Source: Methylotenera sp.
Lineage (GTDB): Bacteria > Pseudomonadota > Gammaproteobacteria > Burkholderiales > Methylophilaceae
Direction of reading: 5' to 3'
DNA length: 64,000 bases
NCBI RefSeq assembly: GCF_029946165.1
Contig: NZ_JAQSDZ010000025.1
Location: 62,001-126,000 of the forward strand
The notes under the pieces: generated by a model
Databases searched by the model: none
What the model was told of the DNA's origin: nothing
Seen by the model: only the letters and a program-made list of their open reading frames with translations
Part shown: positions 8,437 through 19,917 of the stretch, one piece after another
How the letters are laid out: every line of letters starts with the position of its first letter
How positions within the stretch are numbered: the first letter of the stretch is position 1
Translations under genes and position numbers: made by a program

Positions 8437-9435
8437 GTGACAAAACCACTTCCACGCATTGCCATCACTGCTGGCGAACCTGCTGGCATTGGCCCAGACC
8501 TTTGCGTATTGCTAGCACATCAGCCACTTAACGCCGAAGTGGTCATGATTGCGGATGCCAATATGCTACAAGAACGTACTAAAACACTTAATGTAGATAT
8601 TAAAATCCAAGCCTATTCTGTTGACTCGCACACAGCACATCTCGGCAACGGCACTATTACTGTGTTACATCAAGCTATGAACCAGCCTGCAGTGGCAGGT
8701 CAATTAGATGCACGCAATAGCCAATATGTATTACAAACGCTAAAAACTGCAGCGCTTGGATGCGTAAACCAAGAATTTGATGCCATGGTCACGGCACCCG
8801 TGCACAAAGGCATTATCAACGATGCTGGCATTGCATTTAGCGGTCATACTGAGTTTTTAGCTGAGTTAACCAATACGCCACAAGTCGTGATGATGCTAGT
8901 AGGTAGCGGCTTACGCGTTGCTCTTGCCACTACGCATTTGGCGCTAAAAGATGTACCAGCCGCCATCACCAAAAGTAGCTTAGAAACCACTATTCGCATT
9001 TTGCATCATGATTTAGTTCATAAGTTTGGCTTAAGCAACCCACGCATTTTGGTGGCAGGTTTAAATCCGCACGCAGGTGAGGATGGCTATTTGGGTCGTG
9101 AAGAAATCGATATAATTAACCCAGTGCTAGAGAAATTACGCACTGAAGGCATGCAGCTAATAGGTGCACTTCCAGCAGACACCCTATTCGCAAAACACCA
9201 TCTCAGCAAAGCCGATGCCGTACTTGCCATGTACCACGACCAAGGCTTACCAGTGCTCAAGCACGCCAGCTTTGGCGAAGGCGTAAATGTAACGCTAGGC
9301 TTGCCGATTATCCGCACCTCGGTTGACCACGGCACAGCTCTCGATTTAGCGGGAACAGGCAATATCGAAATTGGCAGCATGCTAGCCGCCATTGAGTTAG
9401 CGATTACGCTGGCGAATAACAAATCAAGAAGCTAA
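8437..9435 (+). CDS. pdxA: 4-hydroxythreonine-4-phosphate dehydrogenase
   Basis: NAD-dependent enzyme of the DXP-dependent pyridoxal phosphate pathway; it oxidises 4-phosphohydroxy-L-threonine, and the product condenses with DXP through PdxJ. The 332-residue length fits. The conserved opening ITAGEPAGIGPD, the metal-binding histidines in APVHKGI, FSGHTEFLA and MYHDQGLPVLKH, and the late VDHGTALDLAGTG are all present. The start is a GTG at 8437, since the conserved N-terminus begins four residues later and no ATG is near. It sits between surA and ksgA, as in Escherichia coli. Confidence 0.95.
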   Translation: MTKPLPRIAITAGEPAGIGPDLCVLLAHQPLNAEVVMIADANMLQERTKTLNVDIKIQAYSVDSHTAHLGNGTITVLHQAMNQPAVAGQLDARNSQYVLQTLKTAALGCVNQEFDAMVTAPVHKGIINDAGIAFSGHTEFLAELTNTPQVVMMLVGSGLRVALATTHLALKDVPAAITKSSLETTIRILHHDLVHKFGLSNPRILVAGLNPHAGEDGYLGREEIDIINPVLEKLRTEGMQLIGALPADTLFAKHHLSKADAVLAMYHDQGLPVLKHASFGEGVNVTLGLPIIRTSVDHGTALDLAGTGNIEIGSMLAAIELAITLANNKSRS

Positions 9436-9443
9436 TTAAATCC

Positions 9444-10229
9444 ATGAAACACATTGCAAAAAAGCGCTTCGGCCAAAACTTCCTCACTGACCAAGGCGTT
9501 ATTTCTAGCTTAGTAGAAGCCATTTCACCCAAAGCGGATGACTTGATGGTGGAGATTGGCCCAGGCTTAGGCGCGTTAACCAAGCCATTATTGCAAAGAT
9601 TAAAACTTTTACACGTAGTAGAAGTAGACCGCGACATCATCGCGTGGATGCAAACAGAATACGGCAAACCAACCTACGCCAACAACGCCATTAACATTCA
9701 CAATGCCGATGCGCTCAAGTTTGACTTCACCAGCTTAGGTAAGAATCTGCGCGTCACGGGCAACCTGCCTTATAACATCTCAACGCCCATTCTATTTCAC
9801 CTGCTTGATAACGTAAGTGCCATTACCGATATGCACTTTATGCTGCAAAAAGAAGTAGTTGAGCGCATGGTAGCATCCCCTTCAACGGCAGCATACGGAC
9901 GGCTTAGCGTCATGTTGCAGTATCGATTGCAAATGGATTATTTAATCACCGTACCGCCAGAGGCTTTTGAACCGGCACCAAAAGTAGAGTCTGCCTTTGT
10001 GCGTTGTGTGCCCCATGCCACATTACCTTTTGTGGCAAAAGATGAAGCCATGTTCGCAAAAGTTGTACTCTCTGCATTTGGGCAACGCCGTAAAACCTTA
10101 CGCAACACGCTGAAAGAACTATTAAATGACGAAGGTTTTGCTGCCCTCAATATTGACTCACAACAACGTGCAGAAAATTTAGCCGTTTCAGACTTTGTCG
10201 CCATTGCAAATTACTTAAGCACCCTGTAG
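9444..10229 (+). CDS. rsmA: 16S rRNA adenine dimethyltransferase (KsgA/RsmA)
   Basis: SAM-dependent enzyme that dimethylates the two adjacent adenines in helix 45 of 16S rRNA late in small-subunit assembly. The 261-residue protein starts KKRFGQNFLTDQ, has the SAM motif VEIGPGLGALT (about 36-46) and the catalytic NLPYNIST motif (about 108-115). The TAG stop at 10227-10229 is formed by the first bases of a GTAGGAGCG palindromic repeat, so the extreme C-terminus may have been set by repeat insertion. It closes the lptD-surA-pdxA-ksgA block. Confidence 0.95.
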   Translation: MKHIAKKRFGQNFLTDQGVISSLVEAISPKADDLMVEIGPGLGALTKPLLQRLKLLHVVEVDRDIIAWMQTEYGKPTYANNAINIHNADALKFDFTSLGKNLRVTGNLPYNISTPILFHLLDNVSAITDMHFMLQKEVVERMVASPSTAAYGRLSVMLQYRLQMDYLITVPPEAFEPAPKVESAFVRCVPHATLPFVAKDEAMFAKVVLSAFGQRRKTLRNTLKELLNDEGFAALNIDSQQRAENLAVSDFVAIANYLSTL

Positions 10230-10287
10230 GAGCGACGCCCCGTCGCGAAGGCAATGCTGCAATTCGCGACGGGGCGTAGCTCCTACA
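10225..10287. repeat. REP-like palindrome, GTAGGAGCG family, copy 1
   Basis: Two 25-base arms (10225-10249 and 10263-10287) starting TGTAGGAGCGACGCCCC and ending in the near-complementary GGGGCGTAGCTCCTACA flank a 13-base spacer. There is one offset near the arm base (GAGCGAC against GTAGCTC). It shares the GTAGGAGCG...CGCGAA frame with the copy at 23859-23928 but differs in the core (ACGCCCCGT against GCTTTTAGC). It overlaps the ksgA stop. No T-run follows either arm, so it is not an obvious intrinsic terminator. Confidence 0.9.
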
Positions 10288-10355
10288 ATAAAATTTTGAC
10301 AGCTACCGAATCTTAGCTAGGTTGAGTGCTGTTATAATTTATGAATAAAATTTAA

Positions 10356-11039
<684 letters not shown>

Positions 11040-11122
11040 AGCTCGCTTTCTATAAATGGAGTGAAAATAAATTGAGTTTGCACGTTGTGCTATAACTTTT
11101 AATTTTGGGAGTAAGCAAAGTC

Positions 11123-11654
11123 ATGAAAACAATAAATATCTCATACTACTTTCTACTAATTTATTTAGTTTATAGTACCTCCAAGCAACGCTAGTGCTAC
11201 GGAAGTTGGTTTTTCTCCTAATAAAGCATGTTCATTTCTTTCGTCTTTTCAAGGAATGACCCCTGCTGTTAATTACAAGATCCTCCCTTCTGGTGACTTT
11301 TACTGTTACTCGCATGACAGCAGTTTTGGCTACTCTCAGCCTAAAAATGGTATGACTTACTTTGCTCGTGGAGATGAAAGACTGGTAAGGAAGTTGAAAA
11401 TTTATGTTTATGTATTTAACAAAGACAACCCCAAAGAAGTAAAAGATGAACTTTTAAATGCTACTAAGGCACTCTTCAAGTCTGCCTTTAACCAAGAAAT
11501 GCCTAGAGAGATATCCTTGGGGGTATCAAATGGCAAACCAAATACATGGAAGTTTGAAAGCTACAATATCGAACTTAAAAAAGATTTATGGCATGACAAA
11601 AATGGCTATGAATATAACTTTATTGTTCGTGACCCTAGTTTTATTAGGGAATAG
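11123..11654 (+). pseudogene. secreted hypothetical protein, apparently frameshifted
   Basis: Not a family I recognise. An ATG at 11123, with GGGAG upstream, encodes the signal-peptide-like MKTINISYYFLLIYLVYS and then runs into TAG at 11192-11194. One base out of phase, the sequence continues SNASATEVGFSPNKACSF without a stop into a 132-codon open stretch (first ATG at 11256) that ends at 11654. Joined, the two parts make a normal secreted protein of about 175 residues with an ASA cleavage site. One extra base near 11165-11180 would explain the break. The downstream part alone is open from about 11166 but has no start with a ribosome binding site. It may be a recent pseudogene or a sequencing error. 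A repeat begins 5 bases after the stop. Confidence 0.55.
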
Positions 11655-11658
11655 CCAA

Positions 11659-11742
11659 GTAGTGTGGGCAACTTGTTTGCCCACGTATCCCAATTACCTA
11701 AATCTGCAACCGCGTGGGCAATAAAGACTTTGCCCACCCTAC
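11659..11742. repeat. palindromic repeat, GTAGnGTGGGCA family, copy A
   Basis: An 84-base element bounded by GTAGTGTGGGCA (11659-11670) and TGCCCACCCTAC (11731-11742), which are inverted copies with one mismatch. Inside are two smaller hairpins back to back: GTGGGCA/TGCCCAC at 11664-11684 and at 11714-11737. The same architecture occurs at 19839-19917, and both begin GTAGyGTGGGCAACTyGTTT. It starts 5 bases after the stop at 11654. Confidence 0.85.
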
Positions 11743-11783
11743 AAAATCTCGTATTAAGCGCCCAATCCCCTGCTGCCGCGCAT

Positions 11784-11872
11784 GAGGTTTAGCTTATTTT
11801 AGGAGGGTTTCGGCAAGCGGCTGTTTGAGCGAATGCGAGTTTCCGATTGGCGTCCCAAATAAGCTAAACCTC
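11784..11872. repeat. 16-bp perfect inverted repeat with 57-base interior
   Basis: GAGGTTTAGCTTATTT at 11784-11799 is exactly complementary to AAATAAGCTAAACCTC at 11857-11872. The interior is GC-richer than the surroundings. Such end repeats could be the termini of a small non-autonomous mobile element or the closing stem of a structured RNA. No flanking target duplication is obvious. Confidence 0.7.
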
Positions 11873-11902
11873 AGGAAACAAGCGGTAGGGGGTAGCCTTT
11901 CA

Positions 11903-11937
11903 CAACCGACTTAGTGCTTCAGCACTTAGCGAGGTTG
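11903..11937. repeat. nested hairpin in leuS upstream spacer
   Basis: An inner stem AGTGCT-tc-AGCACT (11913-11926) is enclosed by an outer CAACC/GGTTG pair (11903-11907 and 11933-11937). No T-run follows, so a terminator role is not indicated. Confidence 0.55.
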
Positions 11938-11963
11938 GGGATGCCCCTTGCGGGTATTCTTTG

Positions 11964-11997
11964 GTTTCTTTCTTTTGGCTAAGCAAAAGAAAGAAAC
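11964..11997. repeat. 14-bp perfect hairpin, pyrimidine arm
   Basis: GTTTCTTTCTTTTG (11964-11977) pairs exactly with CAAAAGAAAGAAAC (11984-11997) around a six-base loop GCTAAG. One arm is nearly pure pyrimidine. It is not followed by a T-run on either strand. Confidence 0.75.
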
Positions 11998-12218
11998 TCG
12001 TCAGTCGCGCGAAAGCGACAAGCTACCAATACGCTCCATCCAAAAATTCAAAGCCACTAGATTCCGACTTTCGTCGGAATGACCAAAAATGTTAATCAAC
12101 TTTGTGTAAGCCTCAATAACTGTAAGACATTGCACCGCATGGGAATTCACTTAGGTGCAATGCGTTTCGCTTATTAACCCCCTACAATGTATAATTACGC
12201 ATCCAAATAAACACTTAA

Positions 12219-14669
<2,451 letters not shown>

Positions 14670-14672
14670 GTT

Positions 14673-15173
14673 ATGCAAAACATCGTACGCCGTTTCAGTG
14701 TTGTATTTTTATTTGCGTTAGTACTCTCAGCATGTGGGTATCAATTGCGTGGCATGACCGATTTAGCTTTCAAAAAACTTTATATTCAAGGTGCTTCCTT
14801 GAGCATTTCAAAAGATTTGAAAAGGTCTTTTACAGCTAATGGCATTCAATTAGTCAACGAAGTGGAAGAAGCTGATCTACTACTTGAGTTATTAAGTGAA
14901 ACTAATGAAAAGCGGATTCTATCGCTGAGCGGAGCGGGTGTGGTGCGTGAATACGAGCTAAATTATCGCGCTAGTTTTAGAACGCGTGCGCCAACCAGCC
15001 CAACTTGGAGTCAACCACAAACCGTGCAAACGCGTCGCAACTATTCATATAACGATAGCGCCTTACTTGGTAAAGCTGAAGAAGAAGCCATGTTAAATGT
15101 TGATATGCACAAAGATGCAGTACGCGAAATACTGCGCCGATTAACGGCCGTTAAGCCAGCTGCCGAACAATAG
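14673..15173 (+). CDS. lptE: LPS-assembly lipoprotein LptE
   Basis: Outer-membrane lipoprotein that plugs the LptD barrel. It has a signal peptide with lipobox LSAC-G (about residues 18-22), then the family-typical start GYQLRGMTDLAFKKLYI and a 166-residue length. It lies in the leuS-lptE-holA order conserved across many proteobacteria, with only 3 bases to leuS and 6 to holA. Assignment rests on the lipobox, the start of the mature protein and the location. Confidence 0.9.
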   Translation: MQNIVRRFSVVFLFALVLSACGYQLRGMTDLAFKKLYIQGASLSISKDLKRSFTANGIQLVNEVEEADLLLELLSETNEKRILSLSGAGVVREYELNYRASFRTRAPTSPTWSQPQTVQTRRNYSYNDSALLGKAEEEAMLNVDMHKDAVREILRRLTAVKPAAEQ

Positions 15174-15179
15174 CTTCAC

Positions 15180-16193
15180 ATGCAATTAGCATTAGCTCAT
15201 CTAGAAAAACACCTCACACAAAGCTTAAAGCCGCTTTATATTTTAGTGGGCGATGAGCCGCTTGCGCAGCGTGAAAGCCTAGATGCTATTAGAGCCGCCG
15301 CCCGTGCGCAAGGCTATGATGAGCGCACCAGTTTAACGGTTGAGCGCTATTTCAAGTGGGAACAAATTCAATCTTATGGGCAATCTATTTCGCTGTTTGC
15401 TAGTCAGCGTTTACTAGAAATCAACATTCCCTCTGGCAAACCAGGCATAGATGGCGGCAAAGCACTACAAGCTTTAGCCAACAAAGCAATTCCCGATACT
15501 TGTGTAATAATTATTCTGCCAAAACTAGAGCGTGATGCAGCCAATAGCGCATGGTATAGCGCTCTAGAGAAAAATGCTGTGACTATCACTTTAAACGAAG
15601 TGGACGCTGCAAACCTGCCAAAATGGATTGCCAGCAGGCTCGCATTGCAAGGTCAGCACACCAGCCAGCAAACATTAGAATTTTTGGCGCATCAGGTGGA
15701 AGGTAATTTGCTAGCAGCAAATCAAGAAGTGCAAAAGTTAGGATTGCTATACCCGCAAGGTGAATTAAGCGATGCGACTGTGCGCGAGGCTGTGCTAAAC
15801 GTATCGCGCTACGATGCATTTCAATTAGGCGATGCGGTTCTGGCGGGCGATGCGGCAAGAACTGTGCGCATATTGCAAGGCCTACAAGACGAAGGTGAAA
15901 ATGCTGTTGCGGTGATGAGTCCACTTATGTGGGTCTTACGCCCATTAGTGCGTATCAAGCAAGCTGAAATGCGCGGTGATAATATTAATAACGCCATGAC
16001 AAGCGCCCGTATTTATGGTGATAAACAAGCTTTAGTGAAACGCGCCTTGGCCAGATTAAACCTGAAGCAACTGGAAGCCGCTTTGCAAAAACTCGCCGAT
16101 ATAGATAAAACCGCCAAAGGTGTAATGCTAGGTGATGCTTGGCTGGAAATTTCACGACTTTGTTTTGGGCTAGCGCGAGTGCGCTCACGTTAG
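15180..16193 (+). CDS. holA: DNA polymerase III subunit delta
   Basis: Clamp-loader subunit that opens the beta sliding clamp. The 337-residue protein starts MQLALAHLEKHLTQSLKPLYILVGDEPLAQRESLDAIR with the degenerate nucleotide-binding strand LYILVGDEPL typical of delta; its AAA+ fold lacks a functional P-loop. Motifs such as SLFASQRLLEI, and the later NLLAANQEVQKLGLLYP and RYDAFQLGDAVLAGD, are characteristic of the family. It follows lptE by 6 bases and is followed after 32 bases by proA. Confidence 0.93.
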   Translation: MQLALAHLEKHLTQSLKPLYILVGDEPLAQRESLDAIRAAARAQGYDERTSLTVERYFKWEQIQSYGQSISLFASQRLLEINIPSGKPGIDGGKALQALANKAIPDTCVIIILPKLERDAANSAWYSALEKNAVTITLNEVDAANLPKWIASRLALQGQHTSQQTLEFLAHQVEGNLLAANQEVQKLGLLYPQGELSDATVREAVLNVSRYDAFQLGDAVLAGDAARTVRILQGLQDEGENAVAVMSPLMWVLRPLVRIKQAEMRGDNINNAMTSARIYGDKQALVKRALARLNLKQLEAALQKLADIDKTAKGVMLGDAWLEISRLCFGLARVRSR

Positions 16194-16225
16194 TACATCA
16201 TCACAATAAAAAAGTATAATCGCTT

Positions 16226-17482
16226 ATGGACATTAAAAATTATATGCAAAATATGGGTGTTGAAGCCCGCAAAGCTTCACGCTTAATGGCGAGTGCCGAT
16301 ACCAATGTTAAAAATCTAGCACTTACGCATATTGCCAAAGCAATTTTGCGTGAAAAAACCGCCCTGCTCGCTGCAAACAAGTTGGATTTAGATGCAGCCC
16401 GTGCCACGGGTCTTGATGACGCTATGCTCGATAGGCTGACTATCACCGAGAAATCTATCAACATTATGGTAGAAGGTTTAAACCAAATTGCCAGCTTGGC
16501 AGACCCAATTGGCGAAATGACTGACTTTAAATATCGCCCAAGCGGAATTCAAATTGGCAAAATGCGTGTGCCACTTGGTGTGATTGGCATTATTTACGAA
16601 GCGCGTCCGAATGTTACGGTGGATGCGGCTGGGCTTTGCATTAAATCTGGCAATGCCGCAATTTTACGTGGTGGCTCTGAAGCCATTCATTGTAACCAAG
16701 CTTTGGCAAAACTCGTGCATGAAGGCTTGGCTGCGGCTGGTTTGCCGACTTCTGCCGTGCAAGTGGTTGAAACCACAGACCGCGCCGCAGTCGGTGAGTT
16801 AATTACCATGAAGCAATATGTAGACGTGATTGTGCCACGTGGTGGCAAAAGTCTGATTGAGCGTATTTCTAACGATGCTCGTATCCCAGTCATTAAACAT
16901 TTAGATGGCAATTGCCATGTTTACGTAGATGATGATGCCGATTTTGAGAAGGCACTACGTATCCTTGAAAACAGCAAAACCCAGCGTTTAGGCACTTGTA
17001 ACACGGCCGAATCATTATTAGTAGCGCGTTCTGTGGCTAAGGAAATGTTGCCAAAACTGGCTGATATGTTAATTTCACACGGTGTTGAAATTCGTGGTTG
17101 TGCAGAAACATTAGCGCTTGTTAAAAATGCAAAAGCAGCTACAGAAGAAGATTATTACACTGAATATTTAGCGGCCATTATCTCTTGCAAAGTGGTTAAT
17201 GGTTTAGATGAAGCGATTGCACACATCAACCAGCATTCAAGCCAACATACCGAAGTGATTGTGACGGAAAACTACACTAAAGCGCGTAGATTCCTACGTG
17301 AAGTCGATTCTAGCAGCGTGATGGTGAACGCATCTACTCGCTTTGCAGATGGCTTTGAATATGGCTTGGGCGCTGAAATTGGCATATCTACAGACAAGCT
17401 ACATGCACGTGGCCCTGTTGGTTTAGATGGCTTAACCTCGCTTAAATATGTTGTGTTAGGCGACGGTCACGTAAGAGCTTAA
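16226..17482 (+). CDS. proA: gamma-glutamyl phosphate reductase
   Basis: NADPH-dependent reduction of gamma-glutamyl phosphate to glutamate semialdehyde, the second step of proline synthesis. The 418-residue protein has an aldehyde-dehydrogenase fold. The catalytic cysteine lies in [12 protein letters not shown] (about residue 255), preceded by the conserved [16 protein letters not shown] and VPRGGKSLI, and it ends with the usual [14 protein letters not shown]. proB is not adjacent. It sits between holA and nadD, an arrangement seen in several betaproteobacteria. Confidence 0.96.
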   Translation: MDIKNYMQNMGVEARKASRLMASADTNVKNLALTHIAKAILREKTALLAANKLDLDAARATGLDDAMLDRLTITEKSINIMVEGLNQIASLADPIGEMTDFKYRPSGIQIGKMRVPLGVIGIIYEARPNVTVDAAGLCIKSGNAAILRGGSEAIHCNQALAKLVHEGLAAAGLPTSAVQVVETTDRAAVGELITMKQYVDVIVPRGGKSLIERISNDARIPVIKHLDGNCHVYVDDDADFEKALRILENSKTQRLGTCNTAESLLVARSVAKEMLPKLADMLISHGVEIRGCAETLALVKNAKAATEEDYYTEYLAAIISCKVVNGLDEAIAHINQHSSQHTEVIVTENYTKARRFLREVDSSSVMVNASTRFADGFEYGLGAEIGISTDKLHARGPVGLDGLTSLKYVVLGDGHVRA

Positions 17483-17497
17483 AGGTCGAAAAAAAAA

Positions 17498-18151
17498 GTG
17501 CAAACAATTGGCTTGCTGGGCGGCACGTTTAACCCCATTCATTTCGGTCATTTGCGTATAGCGCAAGAATTGGCAGAATCATTGAGTCTGAACACCGTAA
17601 AACTCATCCCATCTGCCAACCCCCCTCACAAACCACTACCGCTAGTTTCTGCCGAACACCGCGCCGCCATGGTGCAAATAGCCATTGCTGATAACCCACA
17701 ATTTCATTTTGATGGTCGAGAGTTAAATAGAGTTGGCGCTTCCTATACGGTAGACACTTTAGAGAGTTTGCGCAGCGAACTTGGTAATGACATAAGCCTG
17801 ATACTAATCATGGGTAGCGATGCTTTTACTAAGTTTAATACATGGCATCGCTGGCAAGAGATTATTACACTGTGCCACATTGCCTTGGTGCAGAGACCTG
17901 CGTCACCAAATAAAGATATTTTAAACAAAGAGTTAGAAATTTTCTTGCATAATCATTACACTGAAAATGTGGACGATTTGCATGAAACAAGCGCTGGATT
18001 AGTCACCATGCAAGCTATTACCCCGCTAGAAATATCTTCTACCGCGATCCGGCAAGCTTTAAAACTCAAGCATTCTGCGCGTTATTTAATGCCAGAAAAC
18101 GTGTTGAGTTATATTCTGTCTAAGCAACTATATAGCACGGTTTCAGCTTAA
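17498..18151 (+). CDS. nadD: nicotinate-nucleotide adenylyltransferase
   Basis: Transfers AMP from ATP to nicotinate mononucleotide in NAD synthesis. The 217-residue protein opens GLLGGTFNPIHFGHLRIAQE, with the HxGH adenylyltransferase signature, and ends with the ISST motif (EISSTAIRQ). The start is GTG at 17498, 15 bases after proA, because the conserved strand begins at residue 3. In most relatives nadD is followed by rsfS and rlmH; here it is followed by an M48 peptidase gene instead. Confidence 0.95.
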   Translation: MQTIGLLGGTFNPIHFGHLRIAQELAESLSLNTVKLIPSANPPHKPLPLVSAEHRAAMVQIAIADNPQFHFDGRELNRVGASYTVDTLESLRSELGNDISLILIMGSDAFTKFNTWHRWQEIITLCHIALVQRPASPNKDILNKELEIFLHNHYTENVDDLHETSAGLVTMQAITPLEISSTAIRQALKLKHSARYLMPENVLSYILSKQLYSTVSA

Positions 18152-18252
18152 TCAAACTTAACCTACCGCCTAGCCGAAGCTATTAACGCTCTGACATTTC
18201 TGCGCTATGCTTGTAATAGTGTTAAATGCAATTACTTCAAGGAGATACATTC

Positions 18253-19827
18253 ATGTTGAAACAGCCACGCACTAAAAGTTTAAGGTTAATGTTTGTGGCC
18301 GCAATCAGCTTGCTCGTTACAGCTTGCGGCACTAACCCAGTGACGCATAAAAAAGAGTTTCAGCTAGTTTCAGAGTCGCAAGAAATCTCAATGGGCTCCC
18401 AAAACTACGGCCCTGCAAGACAATCTCAGGGCGGCGATTACATTATCGATCCTGAATTGACCGCTTATGTCCAAAGCGTTGGCAAAAAACTCGCCGCAGT
18501 TTCTGACAGAAAACTCCCTTATGAATTCACCGTGTTGAATGATTCCGTACCCAATGCTTGGGCAATGCCTGGGGGCAAAATCGCTTTTAATCGCGGCCTG
18601 CTTTATGAGTTAAATAGCGAGGCCGAACTCGCCGCTGTAATGGGGCATGAAATGGTACATGCCGCGGCACGTCATGGTGCAAAAAACATGGAACGTGGCA
18701 TTTTCATGCAAGGTGCGATGATTGCTGTTGGTATAGGCACGCAAAATACTGATTACGCAAATTTGATTGTAGGTGGCGCACAAGTTGGCGCGCAACTTGC
18801 CACGAGTAAGTATGGGCGCGATGCCGAAAGCGAGGCAGATTTATACGGCATGCAGTATATGAAAAAAGCGGGCTATGACCCTACCGCAGCGGTTACATTG
18901 CAAGAAACGTTTGTGCGATTAAGCGCTGACCGTAAAAGTAACTTTATTGAAGGTTTATTTGCCAGCCATCCACCCTCTATGATTCGTGTAAATGACAACA
19001 AAGCAACGCTAGCCAAAGTTGGTGCCGGTGGTGAATGGGGTAGAGAAATCTACGCGCAAAAAGTAAGAAAGTTAAAATCAACACAAGCGGCTTATAAAGC
19101 TTATGATGATGGCGTAAAAGCGCTAGCTGCAAAAGACACAGCAAAGGCAACAACACTGGCTAAACAAGCCATTGCAGGCGAGCCTCGTGAAGCACGGTTT
19201 CAAGAGTTACTAGGCGATATTGCCTTAACCCAAAAGAAACCAGCCGAGGCGTTAACTTACTACAACAAAGCCATTCAAATGCAACCCGATTACTTTAAAC
19301 CGCACGTCCAAGGCGGCATTGCTTTGTTCGACTTAGGACGTAAATCCGAGGCGGAACAATATCTTGCTAAGAGCAATACTTTACTACCCACAGCGCCTAG
19401 CCACTTTCTGTTAGGTAAAATAGCCGAAGAGCGCGGCGATATGCAAAGCGCCCTTAAAAACTATGCAGTTGCCGCAGACTCAAACTCTGAAATCGGCAAA
19501 AAATCCAGCGCAGAATACGTACGTTTGGATTTACCTCAGCACCCTGCAAAATATCTACAAGCAGCGCCGCAAGCAGATAACCTTGGTAATTTATTCGCAG
19601 TAGTCGCCAACCCTACGCCAATAGCCGTTAACCGCGTGCAAGTGAGAGTGATTCAATATGATGCAAAAACTGGCCGCGCAGTTGCCCAAAGTCAGCCTAT
19701 GTTGATTAGTGGTGGCATTGCACCAAATAAACGTGGGCAAGTAGCGGTGAATGGCGTTCGGGTTAAAACTCAGCAAGAATTACAGCTGTATAAAGTAGTG
19801 GTGGAAGCGGCAGAACTCGCCCAATAA
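18253..19827 (+). CDS. M48 family metalloprotease lipoprotein with TPR-like tail (BepA/YfgC type)
   Basis: Predicted periplasmic zinc endopeptidase attached by lipid to a membrane, of the kind that handles misassembled outer-membrane proteins. The signal peptide ends in lipobox VTAC-G (about residue 27). The zinc motif HEMVHAAARHG (about 135) and the third-ligand region SEADLYGMQYM (about 195) are intact. The C-terminal half carries TPR-like repeats (ALTYYNKAIQMQPDYFKP). The ATG at 18253 is used because AGGAG lies nine bases before it; an ATG at 18226 is in frame but lacks such a site. Length is 524 residues. Whether it is BepA/YfgC or LoiP-like cannot be settled by eye. Confidence 0.88.
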   Translation: MLKQPRTKSLRLMFVAAISLLVTACGTNPVTHKKEFQLVSESQEISMGSQNYGPARQSQGGDYIIDPELTAYVQSVGKKLAAVSDRKLPYEFTVLNDSVPNAWAMPGGKIAFNRGLLYELNSEAELAAVMGHEMVHAAARHGAKNMERGIFMQGAMIAVGIGTQNTDYANLIVGGAQVGAQLATSKYGRDAESEADLYGMQYMKKAGYDPTAAVTLQETFVRLSADRKSNFIEGLFASHPPSMIRVNDNKATLAKVGAGGEWGREIYAQKVRKLKSTQAAYKAYDDGVKALAAKDTAKATTLAKQAIAGEPREARFQELLGDIALTQKKPAEALTYYNKAIQMQPDYFKPHVQGGIALFDLGRKSEAEQYLAKSNTLLPTAPSHFLLGKIAEERGDMQSALKNYAVAADSNSEIGKKSSAEYVRLDLPQHPAKYLQAAPQADNLGNLFAVVANPTPIAVNRVQVRVIQYDAKTGRAVAQSQPMLISGGIAPNKRGQVAVNGVRVKTQQELQLYKVVVEAAELAQ

Positions 19828-19838
19828 TTAAATGCAAA

Positions 19839-19917
19839 GTAGCGTGGGCAACTCGTTTCGCGCTTTAATACTTCCGATACTCCAACATTCACATGGGCAG
19901 AAATATGCCCACACTAC
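19839..19917. repeat. palindromic repeat, GTAGnGTGGGCA family, copy B
   Basis: A 79-base element bounded by GTAGCGTGGGCA (19839-19850) and TGCCCACACTAC (19906-19917), inverted with one mismatch. A second hairpin TGGGCA-gaaata-TGCCCA lies at 19894-19911. Its left end matches copy A (11659) over GTAGyGTGGGCAACTyGTTT; the interiors differ. It begins 11 bases after the M48 peptidase stop. Confidence 0.85.

Noticed and set aside
10296-10338. TTGACA and TATAAT before adk as a sigma-70 promoter
   Set aside because: The two hexamers are 31 bases apart, too far to form one promoter; only the TATAAT may be real.
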